From Allochromatium warmingii (GTDB lineage: Bacteria > Pseudomonadota > Gammaproteobacteria > Chromatiales > Chromatiaceae): a stretch of DNA of 64,000 nt. The position numbers were made by a program, and so were the translations under genes. This document shows positions 17,064-25,792 of this stretch, in pieces (positions within the stretch are counted from its first letter, which is position 1; every line of letters begins with the position of its first letter). The notes beneath the pieces were generated by a model. The model saw nothing but the letters and a program-made list of their open reading frames with translations, made no database searches and was not told where the DNA came from. The stretch lies in NCBI RefSeq assembly GCF_900107145.1, contig NZ_FNOW01000006.1, positions 1-64,000 of the forward strand. Direction: 5' to 3'.

Positions 17064-19097
17064 ATGCCCCACGCCACCGCCTACGCACAGCTCTATGAGT
17101 TGTCACGCGCCATTGACGACTCCCGCGAATTGGAACCGCAGCTTCAACGCTTTTTAACCGAGCTAGTCCGACGGCTCGATGCCAGCGGCGCAGCCGTGCT
17201 CGAATCGCCCGCGAATGTCCCATCGGGACAGGCTCCGGTTGTGTGCTTAATGCCCGCCGAGCTGCCCCGCGATCCACTCTATGCCGCGTTTTGGGATGAT
17301 TGGTCATTCAGCACGCTCGAAACGGCGTTAGCTGACTGTCCACCTGGCTTGCCGATTTTGACGCAGAGCGCCACCGGCAGCGTACTGGCCATGTCACTCC
17401 CTGGGTTTGGTGTGCTGTTGCTGCTCCGTTCGGCGACCGCTGGGCCGCTCAATCTAGTGCTGCAACAGGGTCTGCCGTTGGTGGCGATGACGGTCGCACT
17501 GGCCGCCCGCTGTGCGCGGCGCAGTGCCGAGACCAAACAGCGGATCGAAATGGCACAATTTGGCCGCAGTCAGCGCCTCGCTGATACCGGACGTGAGATC
17601 CGCGTTCCGCTAAAAAATATTTTAGAAATCAGTGAGTTGACCTTGCACAGCTCACTAGAACCCGCGCAACGCCACGCACTCGACCTGATCCGCGCCTCAG
17701 CGACCACGCTGCTTGAGCAAATCGACGATCTGCTCGATCTGACGCGCATCGAAACTGGGCAAATGACCATCGAGCAGATTCCATTTAATCCCTCGGTGTT
17801 AATCGCTGATTTGATTGATGCACTGGCGCTCAACGCCCATCGTCACGGCCGCGAGATCTGCTACACCGCGCAGGATGCCCTGCCCACACACAGCCTCGGC
17901 GATCCCAGCCGCATCCGGCAGGTGTTGACGACGCTGTGTCAAGCGATTCTTGCCAGCAGTCACGATGACGTGCTGCACATTCAGACGCGCCGTCTGGCTG
18001 CTGAACCGCCGACACTTGATTGGTTACAAATCTCGGTGCTCGGCCTCAAGCCGCCGCTGCTGGCCGATCTGCAAGCCGTGCTGGATCTCACATTGGCCGT
18101 CAATGCCATGACCGAACACGGATTTAATGCCAATCATTGGCGGCTGGCCAGTTGTGCGCGACTGATTGAGCATCTCGGCGGACAAATTTGGATCGACGCC
18201 ACATGCGAGCACGGCAGTCTGCATTTCAGTCTCCCGCTGCAACGGCTCAACACCCGCGAAGCCGCGCCACGTCCCGGGCAAAGCTGGCCAGGTAAACGGG
18301 CATTGATTGTCGATAATCAAGCCGTCGTGCGCCGCACACTGGCCTATTGGTTCAAGCAATGGGGACTGGATGTGCAGGAAGCGAGCGGCGGTCGGCAAGC
18401 TCTCGAACTTGCGCAGGCCAGTCAACCAGCATTTGATGTGTATGTATTCGATGCGATGCTGCCGGAACTCGACGGCTTTGAACTGGCTGCGCAGTTACGC
18501 GCTGGCGTGGCGAGCCAATCCGGGGCACTGGTGATGCTGGCCTCACTGGGGCAACGCGGCGATGCGCAACGCTGCCGCAGTGTCGGGATCGACGCTTTTT
18601 TGACGAAACCAGCTTCGCCGCGTGAACTGCGCGAGCTGCTCACCCGTTTGCTCACGCCGCGTGAGATTGTTAGTGATGAGCGCCCGTTGCTCACGCGCCA
18701 CATGCTGGTTGAGTATCGCCAACGGCTGCGCGTGCTGCTGGTCGAGAGCAGCCCGCTGCATCAAAAGCTGGCCAGCGCCCTGCTGCAAGAATGGGGACAC
18801 GAAACGCATCTGGCGACGACTAGTGAACAGGCCATCGCACAGTTTCAAGCCGAGCCGTATGATCTGGTGCTACTTGATTTGGCGCTGACGGATGCGGATG
18901 GGCTGGAAGTGGCGCACGCGATGCGCCGTCTGGAAGCGCCGACACGCCCGCGCACGCCGATTATTGGTCTAAGCACGCTCGATCTGGACAGCGAACGCCC
19001 GCGCTATCTCGAACACGGCTTAGATGACTACATCGTCAAGCCGCTCAATCCGACGGTGTTGGAAGATTTGATTCTGCGTTTTGTGCATGGTGGGTAG
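17064..19097 (+). CDS. hybrid histidine kinase-like protein with degenerate kinase core and two receiver domains
   Basis: 677 residues without obvious membrane segments. Residues ~15-150 look like a GAF-type sensor. ~165-235 align with a HisKA dimerisation helix, but the H-box reads GREIRVPL where SHEIRTPL is expected: Arg occupies the phospho-acceptor position (about 177). The ATPase region (~270-400) lacks a recognisable N-box Asn and DxGxG motif. Two receiver domains follow: REC1 ~410-530 with phospho-Asp at about 463 (VFDAMLPELDG) and Lys in LTKPAS; REC2 ~555-675 with phospho-Asp at about 605 (LLDLALTDADG) and Lys in VKPLN. I infer a pseudokinase whose receivers are phosphorylated by another kinase or an Hpt protein. 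It is read as a single gene divergent from yajC. Confidence 0.8.
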   Translation: MPHATAYAQLYELSRAIDDSRELEPQLQRFLTELVRRLDASGAAVLESPANVPSGQAPVVCLMPAELPRDPLYAAFWDDWSFSTLETALADCPPGLPILTQSATGSVLAMSLPGFGVLLLLRSATAGPLNLVLQQGLPLVAMTVALAARCARRSAETKQRIEMAQFGRSQRLADTGREIRVPLKNILEISELTLHSSLEPAQRHALDLIRASATTLLEQIDDLLDLTRIETGQMTIEQIPFNPSVLIADLIDALALNAHRHGREICYTAQDALPTHSLGDPSRIRQVLTTLCQAILASSHDDVLHIQTRRLAAEPPTLDWLQISVLGLKPPLLADLQAVLDLTLAVNAMTEHGFNANHWRLASCARLIEHLGGQIWIDATCEHGSLHFSLPLQRLNTREAAPRPGQSWPGKRALIVDNQAVVRRTLAYWFKQWGLDVQEASGGRQALELAQASQPAFDVYVFDAMLPELDGFELAAQLRAGVASQSGALVMLASLGQRGDAQRCRSVGIDAFLTKPASPRELRELLTRLLTPREIVSDERPLLTRHMLVEYRQRLRVLLVESSPLHQKLASALLQEWGHETHLATTSEQAIAQFQAEPYDLVLLDLALTDADGLEVAHAMRRLEAPTRPRTPIIGLSTLDLDSERPRYLEHGLDDYIVKPLNPTVLEDLILRFVHGG

Positions 19098-19190
19098 CTT
19101 TTAGCTACCAGCCGTCAGCTTCCAGCAGTGCTGATCACGAAGCTGGAGCTTCGTGATTAGATTGACCAGATTGAACGCTGATAGCTGGTC
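19094..19190. repeat. mixed repeat: family 2 words flanking a family 3 palindrome
   Basis: Between convergent genes. TAGCTACCAGCCGTCAGCTT at 19103-19122 (family 2) is followed by the palindrome TCACGAAGCT-GGA-AGCTTCGTGA (19134-19156, written with overlap at the centre; family 3) and by CGCTGATAGCTGGTCGCT at 19176-19193 (family 2 again, inverted). The palindrome may act as a bidirectional terminator-like hairpin, though it has no T-run. Confidence 0.7.
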
Positions 19191-19197
19191 GCTCTCT

Positions 19198-20874
19198 TCA
19201 CAACCGAAACTGCGCTACCCGCGCTTGTAGCAAGCTGGCCAACCGCGCTAATTCCTCGCTGGCGCTGGCAATGTGTGCCGATCCCGCCGCCGTTTGATCG
19301 ACAGTTGTGGAAATGGTGTGGATATTGCGATTGATCTCTTCAGCGACGGCGGTTTGCTCCTCGGCGGCGCTGGCAATCTGCCGATTCATGTCATTGATGC
19401 TGGCAATTGCCGCGCTGATCGCTTGGAGCGACTCTCCGGCCCGCTGCGCCTGCACCACGCTCTCACGCGCCATATCTTGCCCTTTGGTCATCACCGCAAC
19501 CGCGCCCGCCGAGCCTTTTTGCACGCGCTCGATTTTTTCTTGAATATCCTGAATCGACGATTGCGTGCGGCTGGCCAATGTGCGCACCTCGGCGGCCACC
19601 ACCGCAAAGCCGCGCCCTTGCTCGCCGGCCCGCGCTGCTTCGATGGCCGCATTGAGCGCCAGCAGATTGGTCTGCTCGGCGACACCGCGAATCACATCGA
19701 GCACGGCACCGATTTCGCTGCTGTCATCCGACAATCGCGCAATGACCTCGCCGGCTGATTCCACTTCTTGCGCCAGCAAATTGATCGCCGAAATCGTCTG
19801 CGCGACCACATGGCCACCAGCTTCCGTCTCGCGATCCGTGTCCTGCGCCGCTCGCGCCGCCGCCGCCGCATGGCGGGCGACCTCTTCAACCGTCGCGGTC
19901 ATCTGGTTCATCGCCGTGGCGACTTGATCGGTTTCCGCCTGTTCTAAATGTACCTGCTGACGGGTCTGCTCACTGTTGGCTGAGAGTTCAACTGCTGCTG
20001 CAGCGACCTGTGAACTGGCAGTAGCCACATCACGCAATACCCGCCGCAACTGCTCGACCATCCGCGCCATCGCTGCCAGTAAGCTTGTCTCATCGCCAGC
20101 ACGGACATGAATCGTTGTCGCTAGATCGCCTTCCGCTAACTGATTGACAATCGCCACCACCCGCGCCGGTTCACCACCAATCTGACGCAGGGTGTCATGC
20201 GTGGTCAACCAGCCGAGCACCACCGCCATAATCATTCCGAGTACGATGCCCGTGCCGTAAAGCAGAATCATCAAATGACTTTCGCTTTGCGCAGCCAGCA
20301 GGGTGTCGGTCGAGGAGCGATTTTTCAGTGCCACCAGCGATTCGATCAGCACGGCTACACGGTCGGAGAGCAAAAAAATCTCATCGACTCGCTGTGAAAA
20401 TTGCGCCAGTGCGTCAAAATAGCTTTCCTGACTGGTCGCGTCGATCATGGCGCGGGTCAGGCGTTCGAGTTCGGTGTAATGCTGCCGCCAGGTTGTATAG
20501 TCGGATTGCAGCACCGAAAACACGGCCTGTTCATCGACCGATTGCGGAAGCTGTTGCAACTGCTTTAACGCCGCGTCCATAACCGTCCACGAAGCGATAC
20601 GCTGACGTTGAATCTGTTCGAGCAGCTCGCGGGTACGCGGTGTCCACTGAATCAAACCTTTAATTTCATAGGTCTGACTGCGGATTTGCACGCGCTCGTA
20701 GTTGAGTCGATTGAGCTGCATCACCGCTGGCAGGCTCTCTTGGCTCATTGATAATAAATGATTACGCATACTCAGCTCGCCGCGAATACCGAGCAGGCCG
20801 AGAATCAAGAGAATTACCGCCATGATGAGAAAACTAGCGGCCAGCTTTACGCTCAAGCGAGTGTTGTTCAACAT
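19198..20874 (-). CDS. methyl-accepting chemotaxis protein (4-helix-bundle sensor type)
   Basis: A 558-residue chemoreceptor. TM1 is near residues 9-29 ([19 protein letters not shown]), then a periplasmic helical domain of ~165 residues, TM2 near 200-220 ([20 protein letters not shown]), a HAMP region ([17 protein letters not shown]) and the signalling domain. The hairpin tip contains [20 protein letters not shown]. No C-terminal CheR-docking pentapeptide is seen. Ligand unknown. No che genes lie in the window, so it must feed a remote array. The signalling half is very similar to that of the second receptor at 39574-41487. Confidence 0.94.
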   Translation of the reverse strand: MLNNTRLSVKLAASFLIMAVILLILGLLGIRGELSMRNHLLSMSQESLPAVMQLNRLNYERVQIRSQTYEIKGLIQWTPRTRELLEQIQRQRIASWTVMDAALKQLQQLPQSVDEQAVFSVLQSDYTTWRQHYTELERLTRAMIDATSQESYFDALAQFSQRVDEIFLLSDRVAVLIESLVALKNRSSTDTLLAAQSESHLMILLYGTGIVLGMIMAVVLGWLTTHDTLRQIGGEPARVVAIVNQLAEGDLATTIHVRAGDETSLLAAMARMVEQLRRVLRDVATASSQVAAAAVELSANSEQTRQQVHLEQAETDQVATAMNQMTATVEEVARHAAAAARAAQDTDRETEAGGHVVAQTISAINLLAQEVESAGEVIARLSDDSSEIGAVLDVIRGVAEQTNLLALNAAIEAARAGEQGRGFAVVAAEVRTLASRTQSSIQDIQEKIERVQKGSAGAVAVMTKGQDMARESVVQAQRAGESLQAISAAIASINDMNRQIASAAEEQTAVAEEINRNIHTISTTVDQTAAGSAHIASASEELARLASLLQARVAQFRL

Positions 20875-20972
20875 ACAACTTTCCGTCCCAGGACGTGTAA
20901 AAAGTGCGGGCGATATAAGCGGGACAGTTTAATACGACTTGGCGTTGGGCGCGTATTATCCGTGATGAGCTT

Positions 20973-21965
20973 TCAGCCGCCAGCGCGGGCGTCACTCGCG
21001 AGACTGCGTGGCACAGTCGGCAGGGGTGGCACGGTCGGTGTGTAGCGGTCAGAATCGCGGCGCGACCAGGACGCGACAGGCGCATAGCTGGCCTGTTTCA
21101 TCGCATAGAGGGCGCTGTCAGCGCGTTGATAGAGCTGTTCGAGGGTCATGCCTAGTTCGTGCGTTGCCGCTCCGATGCTGGCGCGGATATGGAGGCGCTG
21201 GCCGGCGTCGGTCTCGATGCACCGCTGCGTGAGTGCCTGACGAATGCGGGCAGCACACTCGTGCGCGGCATCGAGATCAGTGTTTGGCAAGAGCACGCAA
21301 AATTCATCGCCACCCAGCCGCACGCACAGATCCGCCGTGCGCGTGACCGCCATCAAGGTTTCAGCAACACAGCCAAGCACGCGGTCGCCGACTGGATGTC
21401 CGTGCGTGTCGTTGACCGCTTTAAAACGATCCAAATCTAGCACCAGCATCGAAAACGGATGTTCGTGCCGCACGCAGTCGGCCAGCCATTGCTCGCCTTG
21501 CAGCGTCAGGGCACGGCGGTTGCCCAATCCGGTGAGCGGATCGCGTTCTAATTGACGGGTGATCTGCGCCACATAGAGCGCGTTGCGAATCGCTGGCAGC
21601 GCCAGCGATAACCAACCGGCGATGCGCGTCTGTTCAGCGGCTGAAAATCGCTGACTGCGCATCAGCGTTAATGTGCCCAATTCGTGCTCATTACATGTTA
21701 AATCGTACTCGATTCGATGGTGTTCGCACTGCCCGTCGCGCAGGGTCTGGCTGTTATCCGGCCCGCGATATTCCCAGCCGCTGAGGGTAACCGTGTCATG
21801 CAGACACTGGCTGAGAGTGCCAAGCACTGCGCTTAAATCAAGCGAGGCCGTGACTGCTTGCAAAAAGCGAATTGGGTCAATGCGCTCGGAAGGGTGGCGG
21901 CGACTGGGGCCAGCACACGCCACGAGGGAGAGTGGTAGCGCATCGTTTTGTGTTGTGCTGGACAC
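20973..21965 (-). CDS. diguanylate cyclase (GGDEF domain)
   Basis: 330 residues. The N-terminal ~130 residues form a soluble GAF-like sensor; ~140-305 are a GGDEF domain starting at RDPLTGLGNRRAL. The active-site GGDEF (218-222) is intact, as are the metal/substrate segment DLDRFKAVNDTHGH and the product-inhibition I-site RTAD five residues before GGDEF. It should make c-di-GMP and be feedback regulated. No EAL domain. The last ~30 residues are a Pro/Thr-rich tail. It lies 98 bp upstream of the chemoreceptor on the same strand. Confidence 0.92.
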   Translation of the reverse strand: MSSTTQNDALPLSLVACAGPSRRHPSERIDPIRFLQAVTASLDLSAVLGTLSQCLHDTVTLSGWEYRGPDNSQTLRDGQCEHHRIEYDLTCNEHELGTLTLMRSQRFSAAEQTRIAGWLSLALPAIRNALYVAQITRQLERDPLTGLGNRRALTLQGEQWLADCVRHEHPFSMLVLDLDRFKAVNDTHGHPVGDRVLGCVAETLMAVTRTADLCVRLGGDEFCVLLPNTDLDAAHECAARIRQALTQRCIETDAGQRLHIRASIGAATHELGMTLEQLYQRADSALYAMKQASYAPVASWSRRDSDRYTPTVPPLPTVPRSLASDARAGG

Positions 21966-22146
21966 GTGACGCCCTCGCCAAGATGGATCATGTGTCGAGT
22001 TATGCGAAAGCTATGCCAGTCGCGGTTAATAGAGGAGCACCGTGCGCGGGTGTTCGCTGGCGGCGACCGAAAACGACGATTCTCTGACGCTTGCCAGCGT
22101 GCCTTATCTGGCGCATTGCCACGAACTTGGCAGCGTTTAGCGCAGT

Positions 22147-22404
22147 TTACACATGGCTGCTGTCATGCGATCCGCTGCGGCTCTGGGGGCGACTGGTCAG
22201 CAGCGTCAACACTTGATCGAGGTTGAGTTGCCGCCGCGCCCGCCGTTCGGAGCGGTCGCGCACGCACAGTAACCACGCGCCAGTATTGCCATCGGCGACC
22301 AATTCGAGCCAAAACCGCTCGTGTTGCCAATGATCGGCCAGCGGTTCGATTACGGAGCGTGAATTCGGGGATAACGGCTCGTTGCGTTCATATTGAGTGT
22401 TCAT
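22147..22404 (-). CDS. small hypothetical protein
   Basis: An 85-residue frame starting at ATG 22404 (MNTQYERNEPL). It is hydrophilic, with a WLELVADGNTGAWLLCVRDR segment that looks like folded beta structure rather than random translation, then a basic helix. No family recognised. A longer frame to 22461 adds a hydrophobic Cys-containing leader, so an exported form is possible but less likely. The 181 bp between it and the diguanylate cyclase show no other gene. Confidence 0.4.
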   Translation of the reverse strand: MNTQYERNEPLSPNSRSVIEPLADHWQHERFWLELVADGNTGAWLLCVRDRSERRARRQLNLDQVLTLLTSRPQSRSGSHDSSHV

Positions 22405-22549
22405 CGTGTTCCGGCGCTCCACGCACATTAGCAGTAAACAGATCGCTACAAGCCTACGCAACGGTCATGCCCGATTGAGCTGAAAGCTGGCAGCACAAAA
22501 CCATTTACTCGTATCATTCCGGCACCGCTCATGTTGAGGCTGCTGTTGT

Positions 22550-23347
22550 ATGCCTATGTCACAGTCTGCATCGATGAAAGCCGTCATTCTCGCCGGCGGT
22601 CTTGGAACGCGCATTGTCGAAGAATCCCATTTGCGCCCCAAGCCGATGATTGAAATTGGTGGAATGCCGATTCTTTGGCATATTATGAAGCTCTATGCGC
22701 ATCATGGCGTGACTGAATTTATTGTCTGCTGTGGCTATAAGGGCTATATCATCAAAGAATATTTTGCTAATTATTTTTTGCACATGTCTGATGTCACCAT
22801 TGATTTAGCGCAGAATCAATTAGAGGTGCATCATCATCAAGCCGAACCCTGGCGTGTGACCTTAATTGATACCGGCGCGGATACCCAAACCGGCGGGCGT
22901 TTAAAGCGCGTTGTGCCCTATTTGCGCAATCAAGAGGCATTTTGTTTTACCTATGGCGATGGCTTGAGCGATGTCGATATTCGCTCATTGATTGCCTTTC
23001 ATCGTCATCACGAACGCTGGGCGACCGTCACTGCTGTCCCCGCGCCCGGACGCTATGGTGCGATTGATCGTGATGGTCAGACCGTGACTGATTTTATTGA
23101 AAAACCGCGTGGTGGTGATGGGTTAATTAACGGCGGTTTTTTTGTGTTACATCCGCGCTGTATTGATCTGATTAGCGATGATCGGACTTCTTGGGAAGCC
23201 GATACCCTGCCAAAATTGACGGCTCAACGGCAACTGATGGCATTTGAACATCACGGATTTTGGCAGCCAATGGATACCCTGCGCGATAAAACGCATCTTG
23301 AAGCCTTATGGGCGTCTGGTGCAGCACCGTGGAAATGTTGGGATTAA
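22550..23347 (+). CDS. rfbF: glucose-1-phosphate cytidylyltransferase
   Basis: A 265-residue nucleotidyltransferase making CDP-glucose from CTP and glucose 1-phosphate. The pyrophosphorylase loop AGGLGTRIVEESHLRPKPMIEIGG, CCGYKGYIIKEYF, TYGDGLSDVD and GGFFVLHP are characteristic. Starts at 22550, 22556 and 22574 are all possible; the core begins at MKAVILAGG (22574). GAGG at 22535-22538 is best placed for 22550. RfbG follows 14 nt later. Confidence 0.94.
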   Translation: MPMSQSASMKAVILAGGLGTRIVEESHLRPKPMIEIGGMPILWHIMKLYAHHGVTEFIVCCGYKGYIIKEYFANYFLHMSDVTIDLAQNQLEVHHHQAEPWRVTLIDTGADTQTGGRLKRVVPYLRNQEAFCFTYGDGLSDVDIRSLIAFHRHHERWATVTAVPAPGRYGAIDRDGQTVTDFIEKPRGGDGLINGGFFVLHPRCIDLISDDRTSWEADTLPKLTAQRQLMAFEHHGFWQPMDTLRDKTHLEALWASGAAPWKCWD

Positions 23348-23361
23348 GGATTTAATACGCG

Positions 23362-24441
23362 ATGAGTCCGCAATTTTGGTCACAACGTCGGGTATTTATC
23401 ACCGGACATACCGGTTTTAAGGGCGGTTGGTTGGCACTTTGGTTAGCCGAATGGGGCGCGGAGCTATTCGGCTTTGCGCTTGAACCGCCGACCACGCCGA
23501 ATCTGTTCACCGTCGCGCACCTGCGGGCGTGCTTTGCTCAGGATGTGCGCGGCGATGTGCGCGATCAAGCAGCCGTGACCGCTGCACTTCAGGCCGCGCA
23601 ACCAGAAATCGTGTTGCATCTGGCCGCACAACCGCTGGTGCGGGCGGGCTATGCCGATCCGGTCGGCACCTATGCGGCTAATGTGATGGGCACGGTGCAT
23701 CTGCTCGACGCCGTGCGCCAGTGTCCGAGTGTGCGGGCGGTAGTGATCGTGACGACAGATAAATGCTACGACAACCGCGAATGGTTCTGGCCCTATCGTG
23801 AGTGCGATGCGCTCGGCGGGCATGATCCCTATTCCAGCAGCAAGGCAGCGGCAGAGTTGGTCACGCACGCTTATCGGCAGGCATTTTTGGCGACATCTGG
23901 GGTGCAGGTGGCCAGCGTGCGGGCGGGGAATGTCATCGGCGGTGGCGATTGGGCGGCGGATCGGCTGGTGCCGGATGTGTTGCGGGCGCTTGATGCTGGG
24001 GAAGCGGTGTCCATTCGCTCGCCGCACGCAATCCGCCCCTGGCAGCATGTGCTCGAACCGCTGGCCGGTTATCTGCACTTAGCCGAACGGCTCTACGTAC
24101 CGGATGCTGCCTGTGCAACCGCGTGGAATTTTGGCCCCGATCCGGCGGATGCTTGGTCAGTGGAACAGGTGGTGCGCTGGTTGTGTGAGCATGGCGGCGG
24201 ACACTGGTACACCGCGACACAGGTCGGGCCGCATGAAGCCGCTGTGCTCAATCTCGATAGCGCCCAAGCGCGGGCGCGGCTGCGCTGGCGTCCGCGCTGG
24301 ACGGTGCGCCACGCTTTAGATCATACGCTGCGCTGGCATCAGGCGTGGCGAGCGGGCGCTGAGATGCAGTCGGTGACGCGCCAGCAGATTCGCGCCTATC
24401 AAGCTTCTGCGCCTCAATACACCGGCGCAGCTTTATCGTAG
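23362..24441 (+). CDS. rfbG: CDP-glucose 4,6-dehydratase
   Basis: A 359-residue extended short-chain dehydrogenase that converts CDP-glucose to CDP-4-keto-6-deoxyglucose, the entry to 3,6-dideoxyhexoses. Rossmann motif GHTGFKGGWLALWL at ~15-28, HLAAQPLVRAGY, VTTDKCYDN and the catalytic YSSSKAAAE (Tyr-Lys). Typical length 355-365. The rest of a dideoxysugar pathway (rfbH etc.) is not adjacent. Its 3' end overlaps the convergent vWA gene by 28 bp. Confidence 0.95.
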   Translation: MSPQFWSQRRVFITGHTGFKGGWLALWLAEWGAELFGFALEPPTTPNLFTVAHLRACFAQDVRGDVRDQAAVTAALQAAQPEIVLHLAAQPLVRAGYADPVGTYAANVMGTVHLLDAVRQCPSVRAVVIVTTDKCYDNREWFWPYRECDALGGHDPYSSSKAAAELVTHAYRQAFLATSGVQVASVRAGNVIGGGDWAADRLVPDVLRALDAGEAVSIRSPHAIRPWQHVLEPLAGYLHLAERLYVPDAACATAWNFGPDPADAWSVEQVVRWLCEHGGGHWYTATQVGPHEAAVLNLDSAQARARLRWRPRWTVRHALDHTLRWHQAWRAGAEMQSVTRQQIRAYQASAPQYTGAALS

Positions 24442-25625
24442 CGCAGCCCCTTCTCAGCGGCCTGTTCACGCACCGCATTGAAGATTTGATAATCCAGCGA
24501 CGTTTCCGCGCCACCTTCAGCCTCAACCCGCGACTTGAGATAGGCGGCACGCTGGGCTGACAGATCTTTAATCTGCTGTTCGAGTGCTTCGCGCTTGGCT
24601 GCCTGTTCCGCAATCAACGTGCGTCGCGCTGCGGGCGATAGGTCAGCTAAGGGCGCGGGCAGTTGCGCACTGGGCAGCGCCTCGAGTTCAACGCGACCGC
24701 TTGTCACATCCTCAATCAATTCGTTTTCACCTTTCAAACTCGCCTTGCCGCTCTCTGACGCGACGTACTCAGCGCGTCGCGCTAACACCGCAGGCGCAGC
24801 CGCCGCTTGCGTGGCTTTAGTCGAGGCCAGTTTTTCTTCTTGCTTGGCGCGGATCTCGGCCTGACCGTAATAGATGCGGGTCGCGTCGAGTTCAGCGGAG
24901 AGTTTCGCTAAGGGCGCATCATAAGGCGTAGTGAACGCCACTGCGTTGCCGCTCTGCTCGACCTGAGCATAACTGCCGTTGCCCAGTTGCGCGATGCGTT
25001 GCCATTCGCGGGTCGTCTCACTGAGCGTGCCGCATTGAATCGCATTGACGCGAATCCCGCGCCGTTTCGCCGTAGCCAGCGTTTGGGGATAGGGCACATC
25101 GTTGGGATAATCCATGTGCGCTGGCGCGTCGCCGACCAAGAAAATCACGCGATACGCCTGCGGGTCTTGGCTCCAGCCGATGCGGTGCAGCGCCTCATGC
25201 AGCGCCTGATTGACGTTTTCGGGGCCATCGCCGCCGCCCTGCGCCTGAAGCTGCATCAATTCGGCATGAAGCGCATCGAGATCTTTGGTCAGATCGACTA
25301 CGCGTGTCACATAATCATCGCCGAGATCACGATACGCGACCAATCCGAGCCGAATTTCGGGCGCAGGTTGCGCAGCGGCCATCGTCGAGGCAATCGACCA
25401 GATTTTATCTTTCGCCGCTTGAATCAGCCCGCCCATGCTGCCGGTGGTGTCGAGCACGAACACGGCTTCGATCAGCGGCGTCTGTTGGTTTTGATTGTGG
25501 TGTTGATTGAACGGTTGCGCGGCACTCGCGGGAAATGCAGCGAGTGCGGTGAGCAGCAGCGCGGCGGTTAAAGCAAAGCGCGACCGCGTGCAGAACTGAG
25601 GTGTCTGAGCAGATTGCATAAGCAT
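24414..25625 (-). CDS. exported von Willebrand factor type A domain protein
   Basis: About 403 residues. A basic N-terminus and hydrophobic stretch (FALTAALLLTALAAF) ending PASAA indicate a Sec signal peptide. The vWA domain (~55-240) carries an intact MIDAS: DTTGSMGG, a later Thr/Ser and GDAPAH. The C-terminal ~140 residues are Ala/Glu/Lys-rich and predicted helical, probably coiled coil. I start at the ATG at 25623-25625 because GAGG lies 9 nt upstream; frames to 25658 are also open. Likely a periplasmic metal-dependent adhesion or scaffold protein; partner unknown. Confidence 0.85.
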   Translation of the reverse strand: MLMQSAQTPQFCTRSRFALTAALLLTALAAFPASAAQPFNQHHNQNQQTPLIEAVFVLDTTGSMGGLIQAAKDKIWSIASTMAAAQPAPEIRLGLVAYRDLGDDYVTRVVDLTKDLDALHAELMQLQAQGGGDGPENVNQALHEALHRIGWSQDPQAYRVIFLVGDAPAHMDYPNDVPYPQTLATAKRRGIRVNAIQCGTLSETTREWQRIAQLGNGSYAQVEQSGNAVAFTTPYDAPLAKLSAELDATRIYYGQAEIRAKQEEKLASTKATQAAAAPAVLARRAEYVASESGKASLKGENELIEDVTSGRVELEALPSAQLPAPLADLSPAARRTLIAEQAAKREALEQQIKDLSAQRAAYLKSRVEAEGGAETSLDYQIFNAVREQAAEKGLRYDKAAPVY

Positions 25626-25792
25626 AAGCCTAATCCTCATCAAAATCGGATGATCCAATTATCAAACCAGCCAACAGGCCGCCGATTCGCGTTAAGCTGC
25701 ATGATGTCTGGTATCGCGTGCCGACGCGCCCACTGCATCACGGATACCGCACCGACGCAACCTGTTCGCTGAAGACGCTATACACGTTTCTC

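Noticed and set aside
23464-24078. 204-codon minus-strand frame inside rfbG
   Set aside because: Shadow of the dehydratase gene with His/Arg/Gln-rich composition and no domain.
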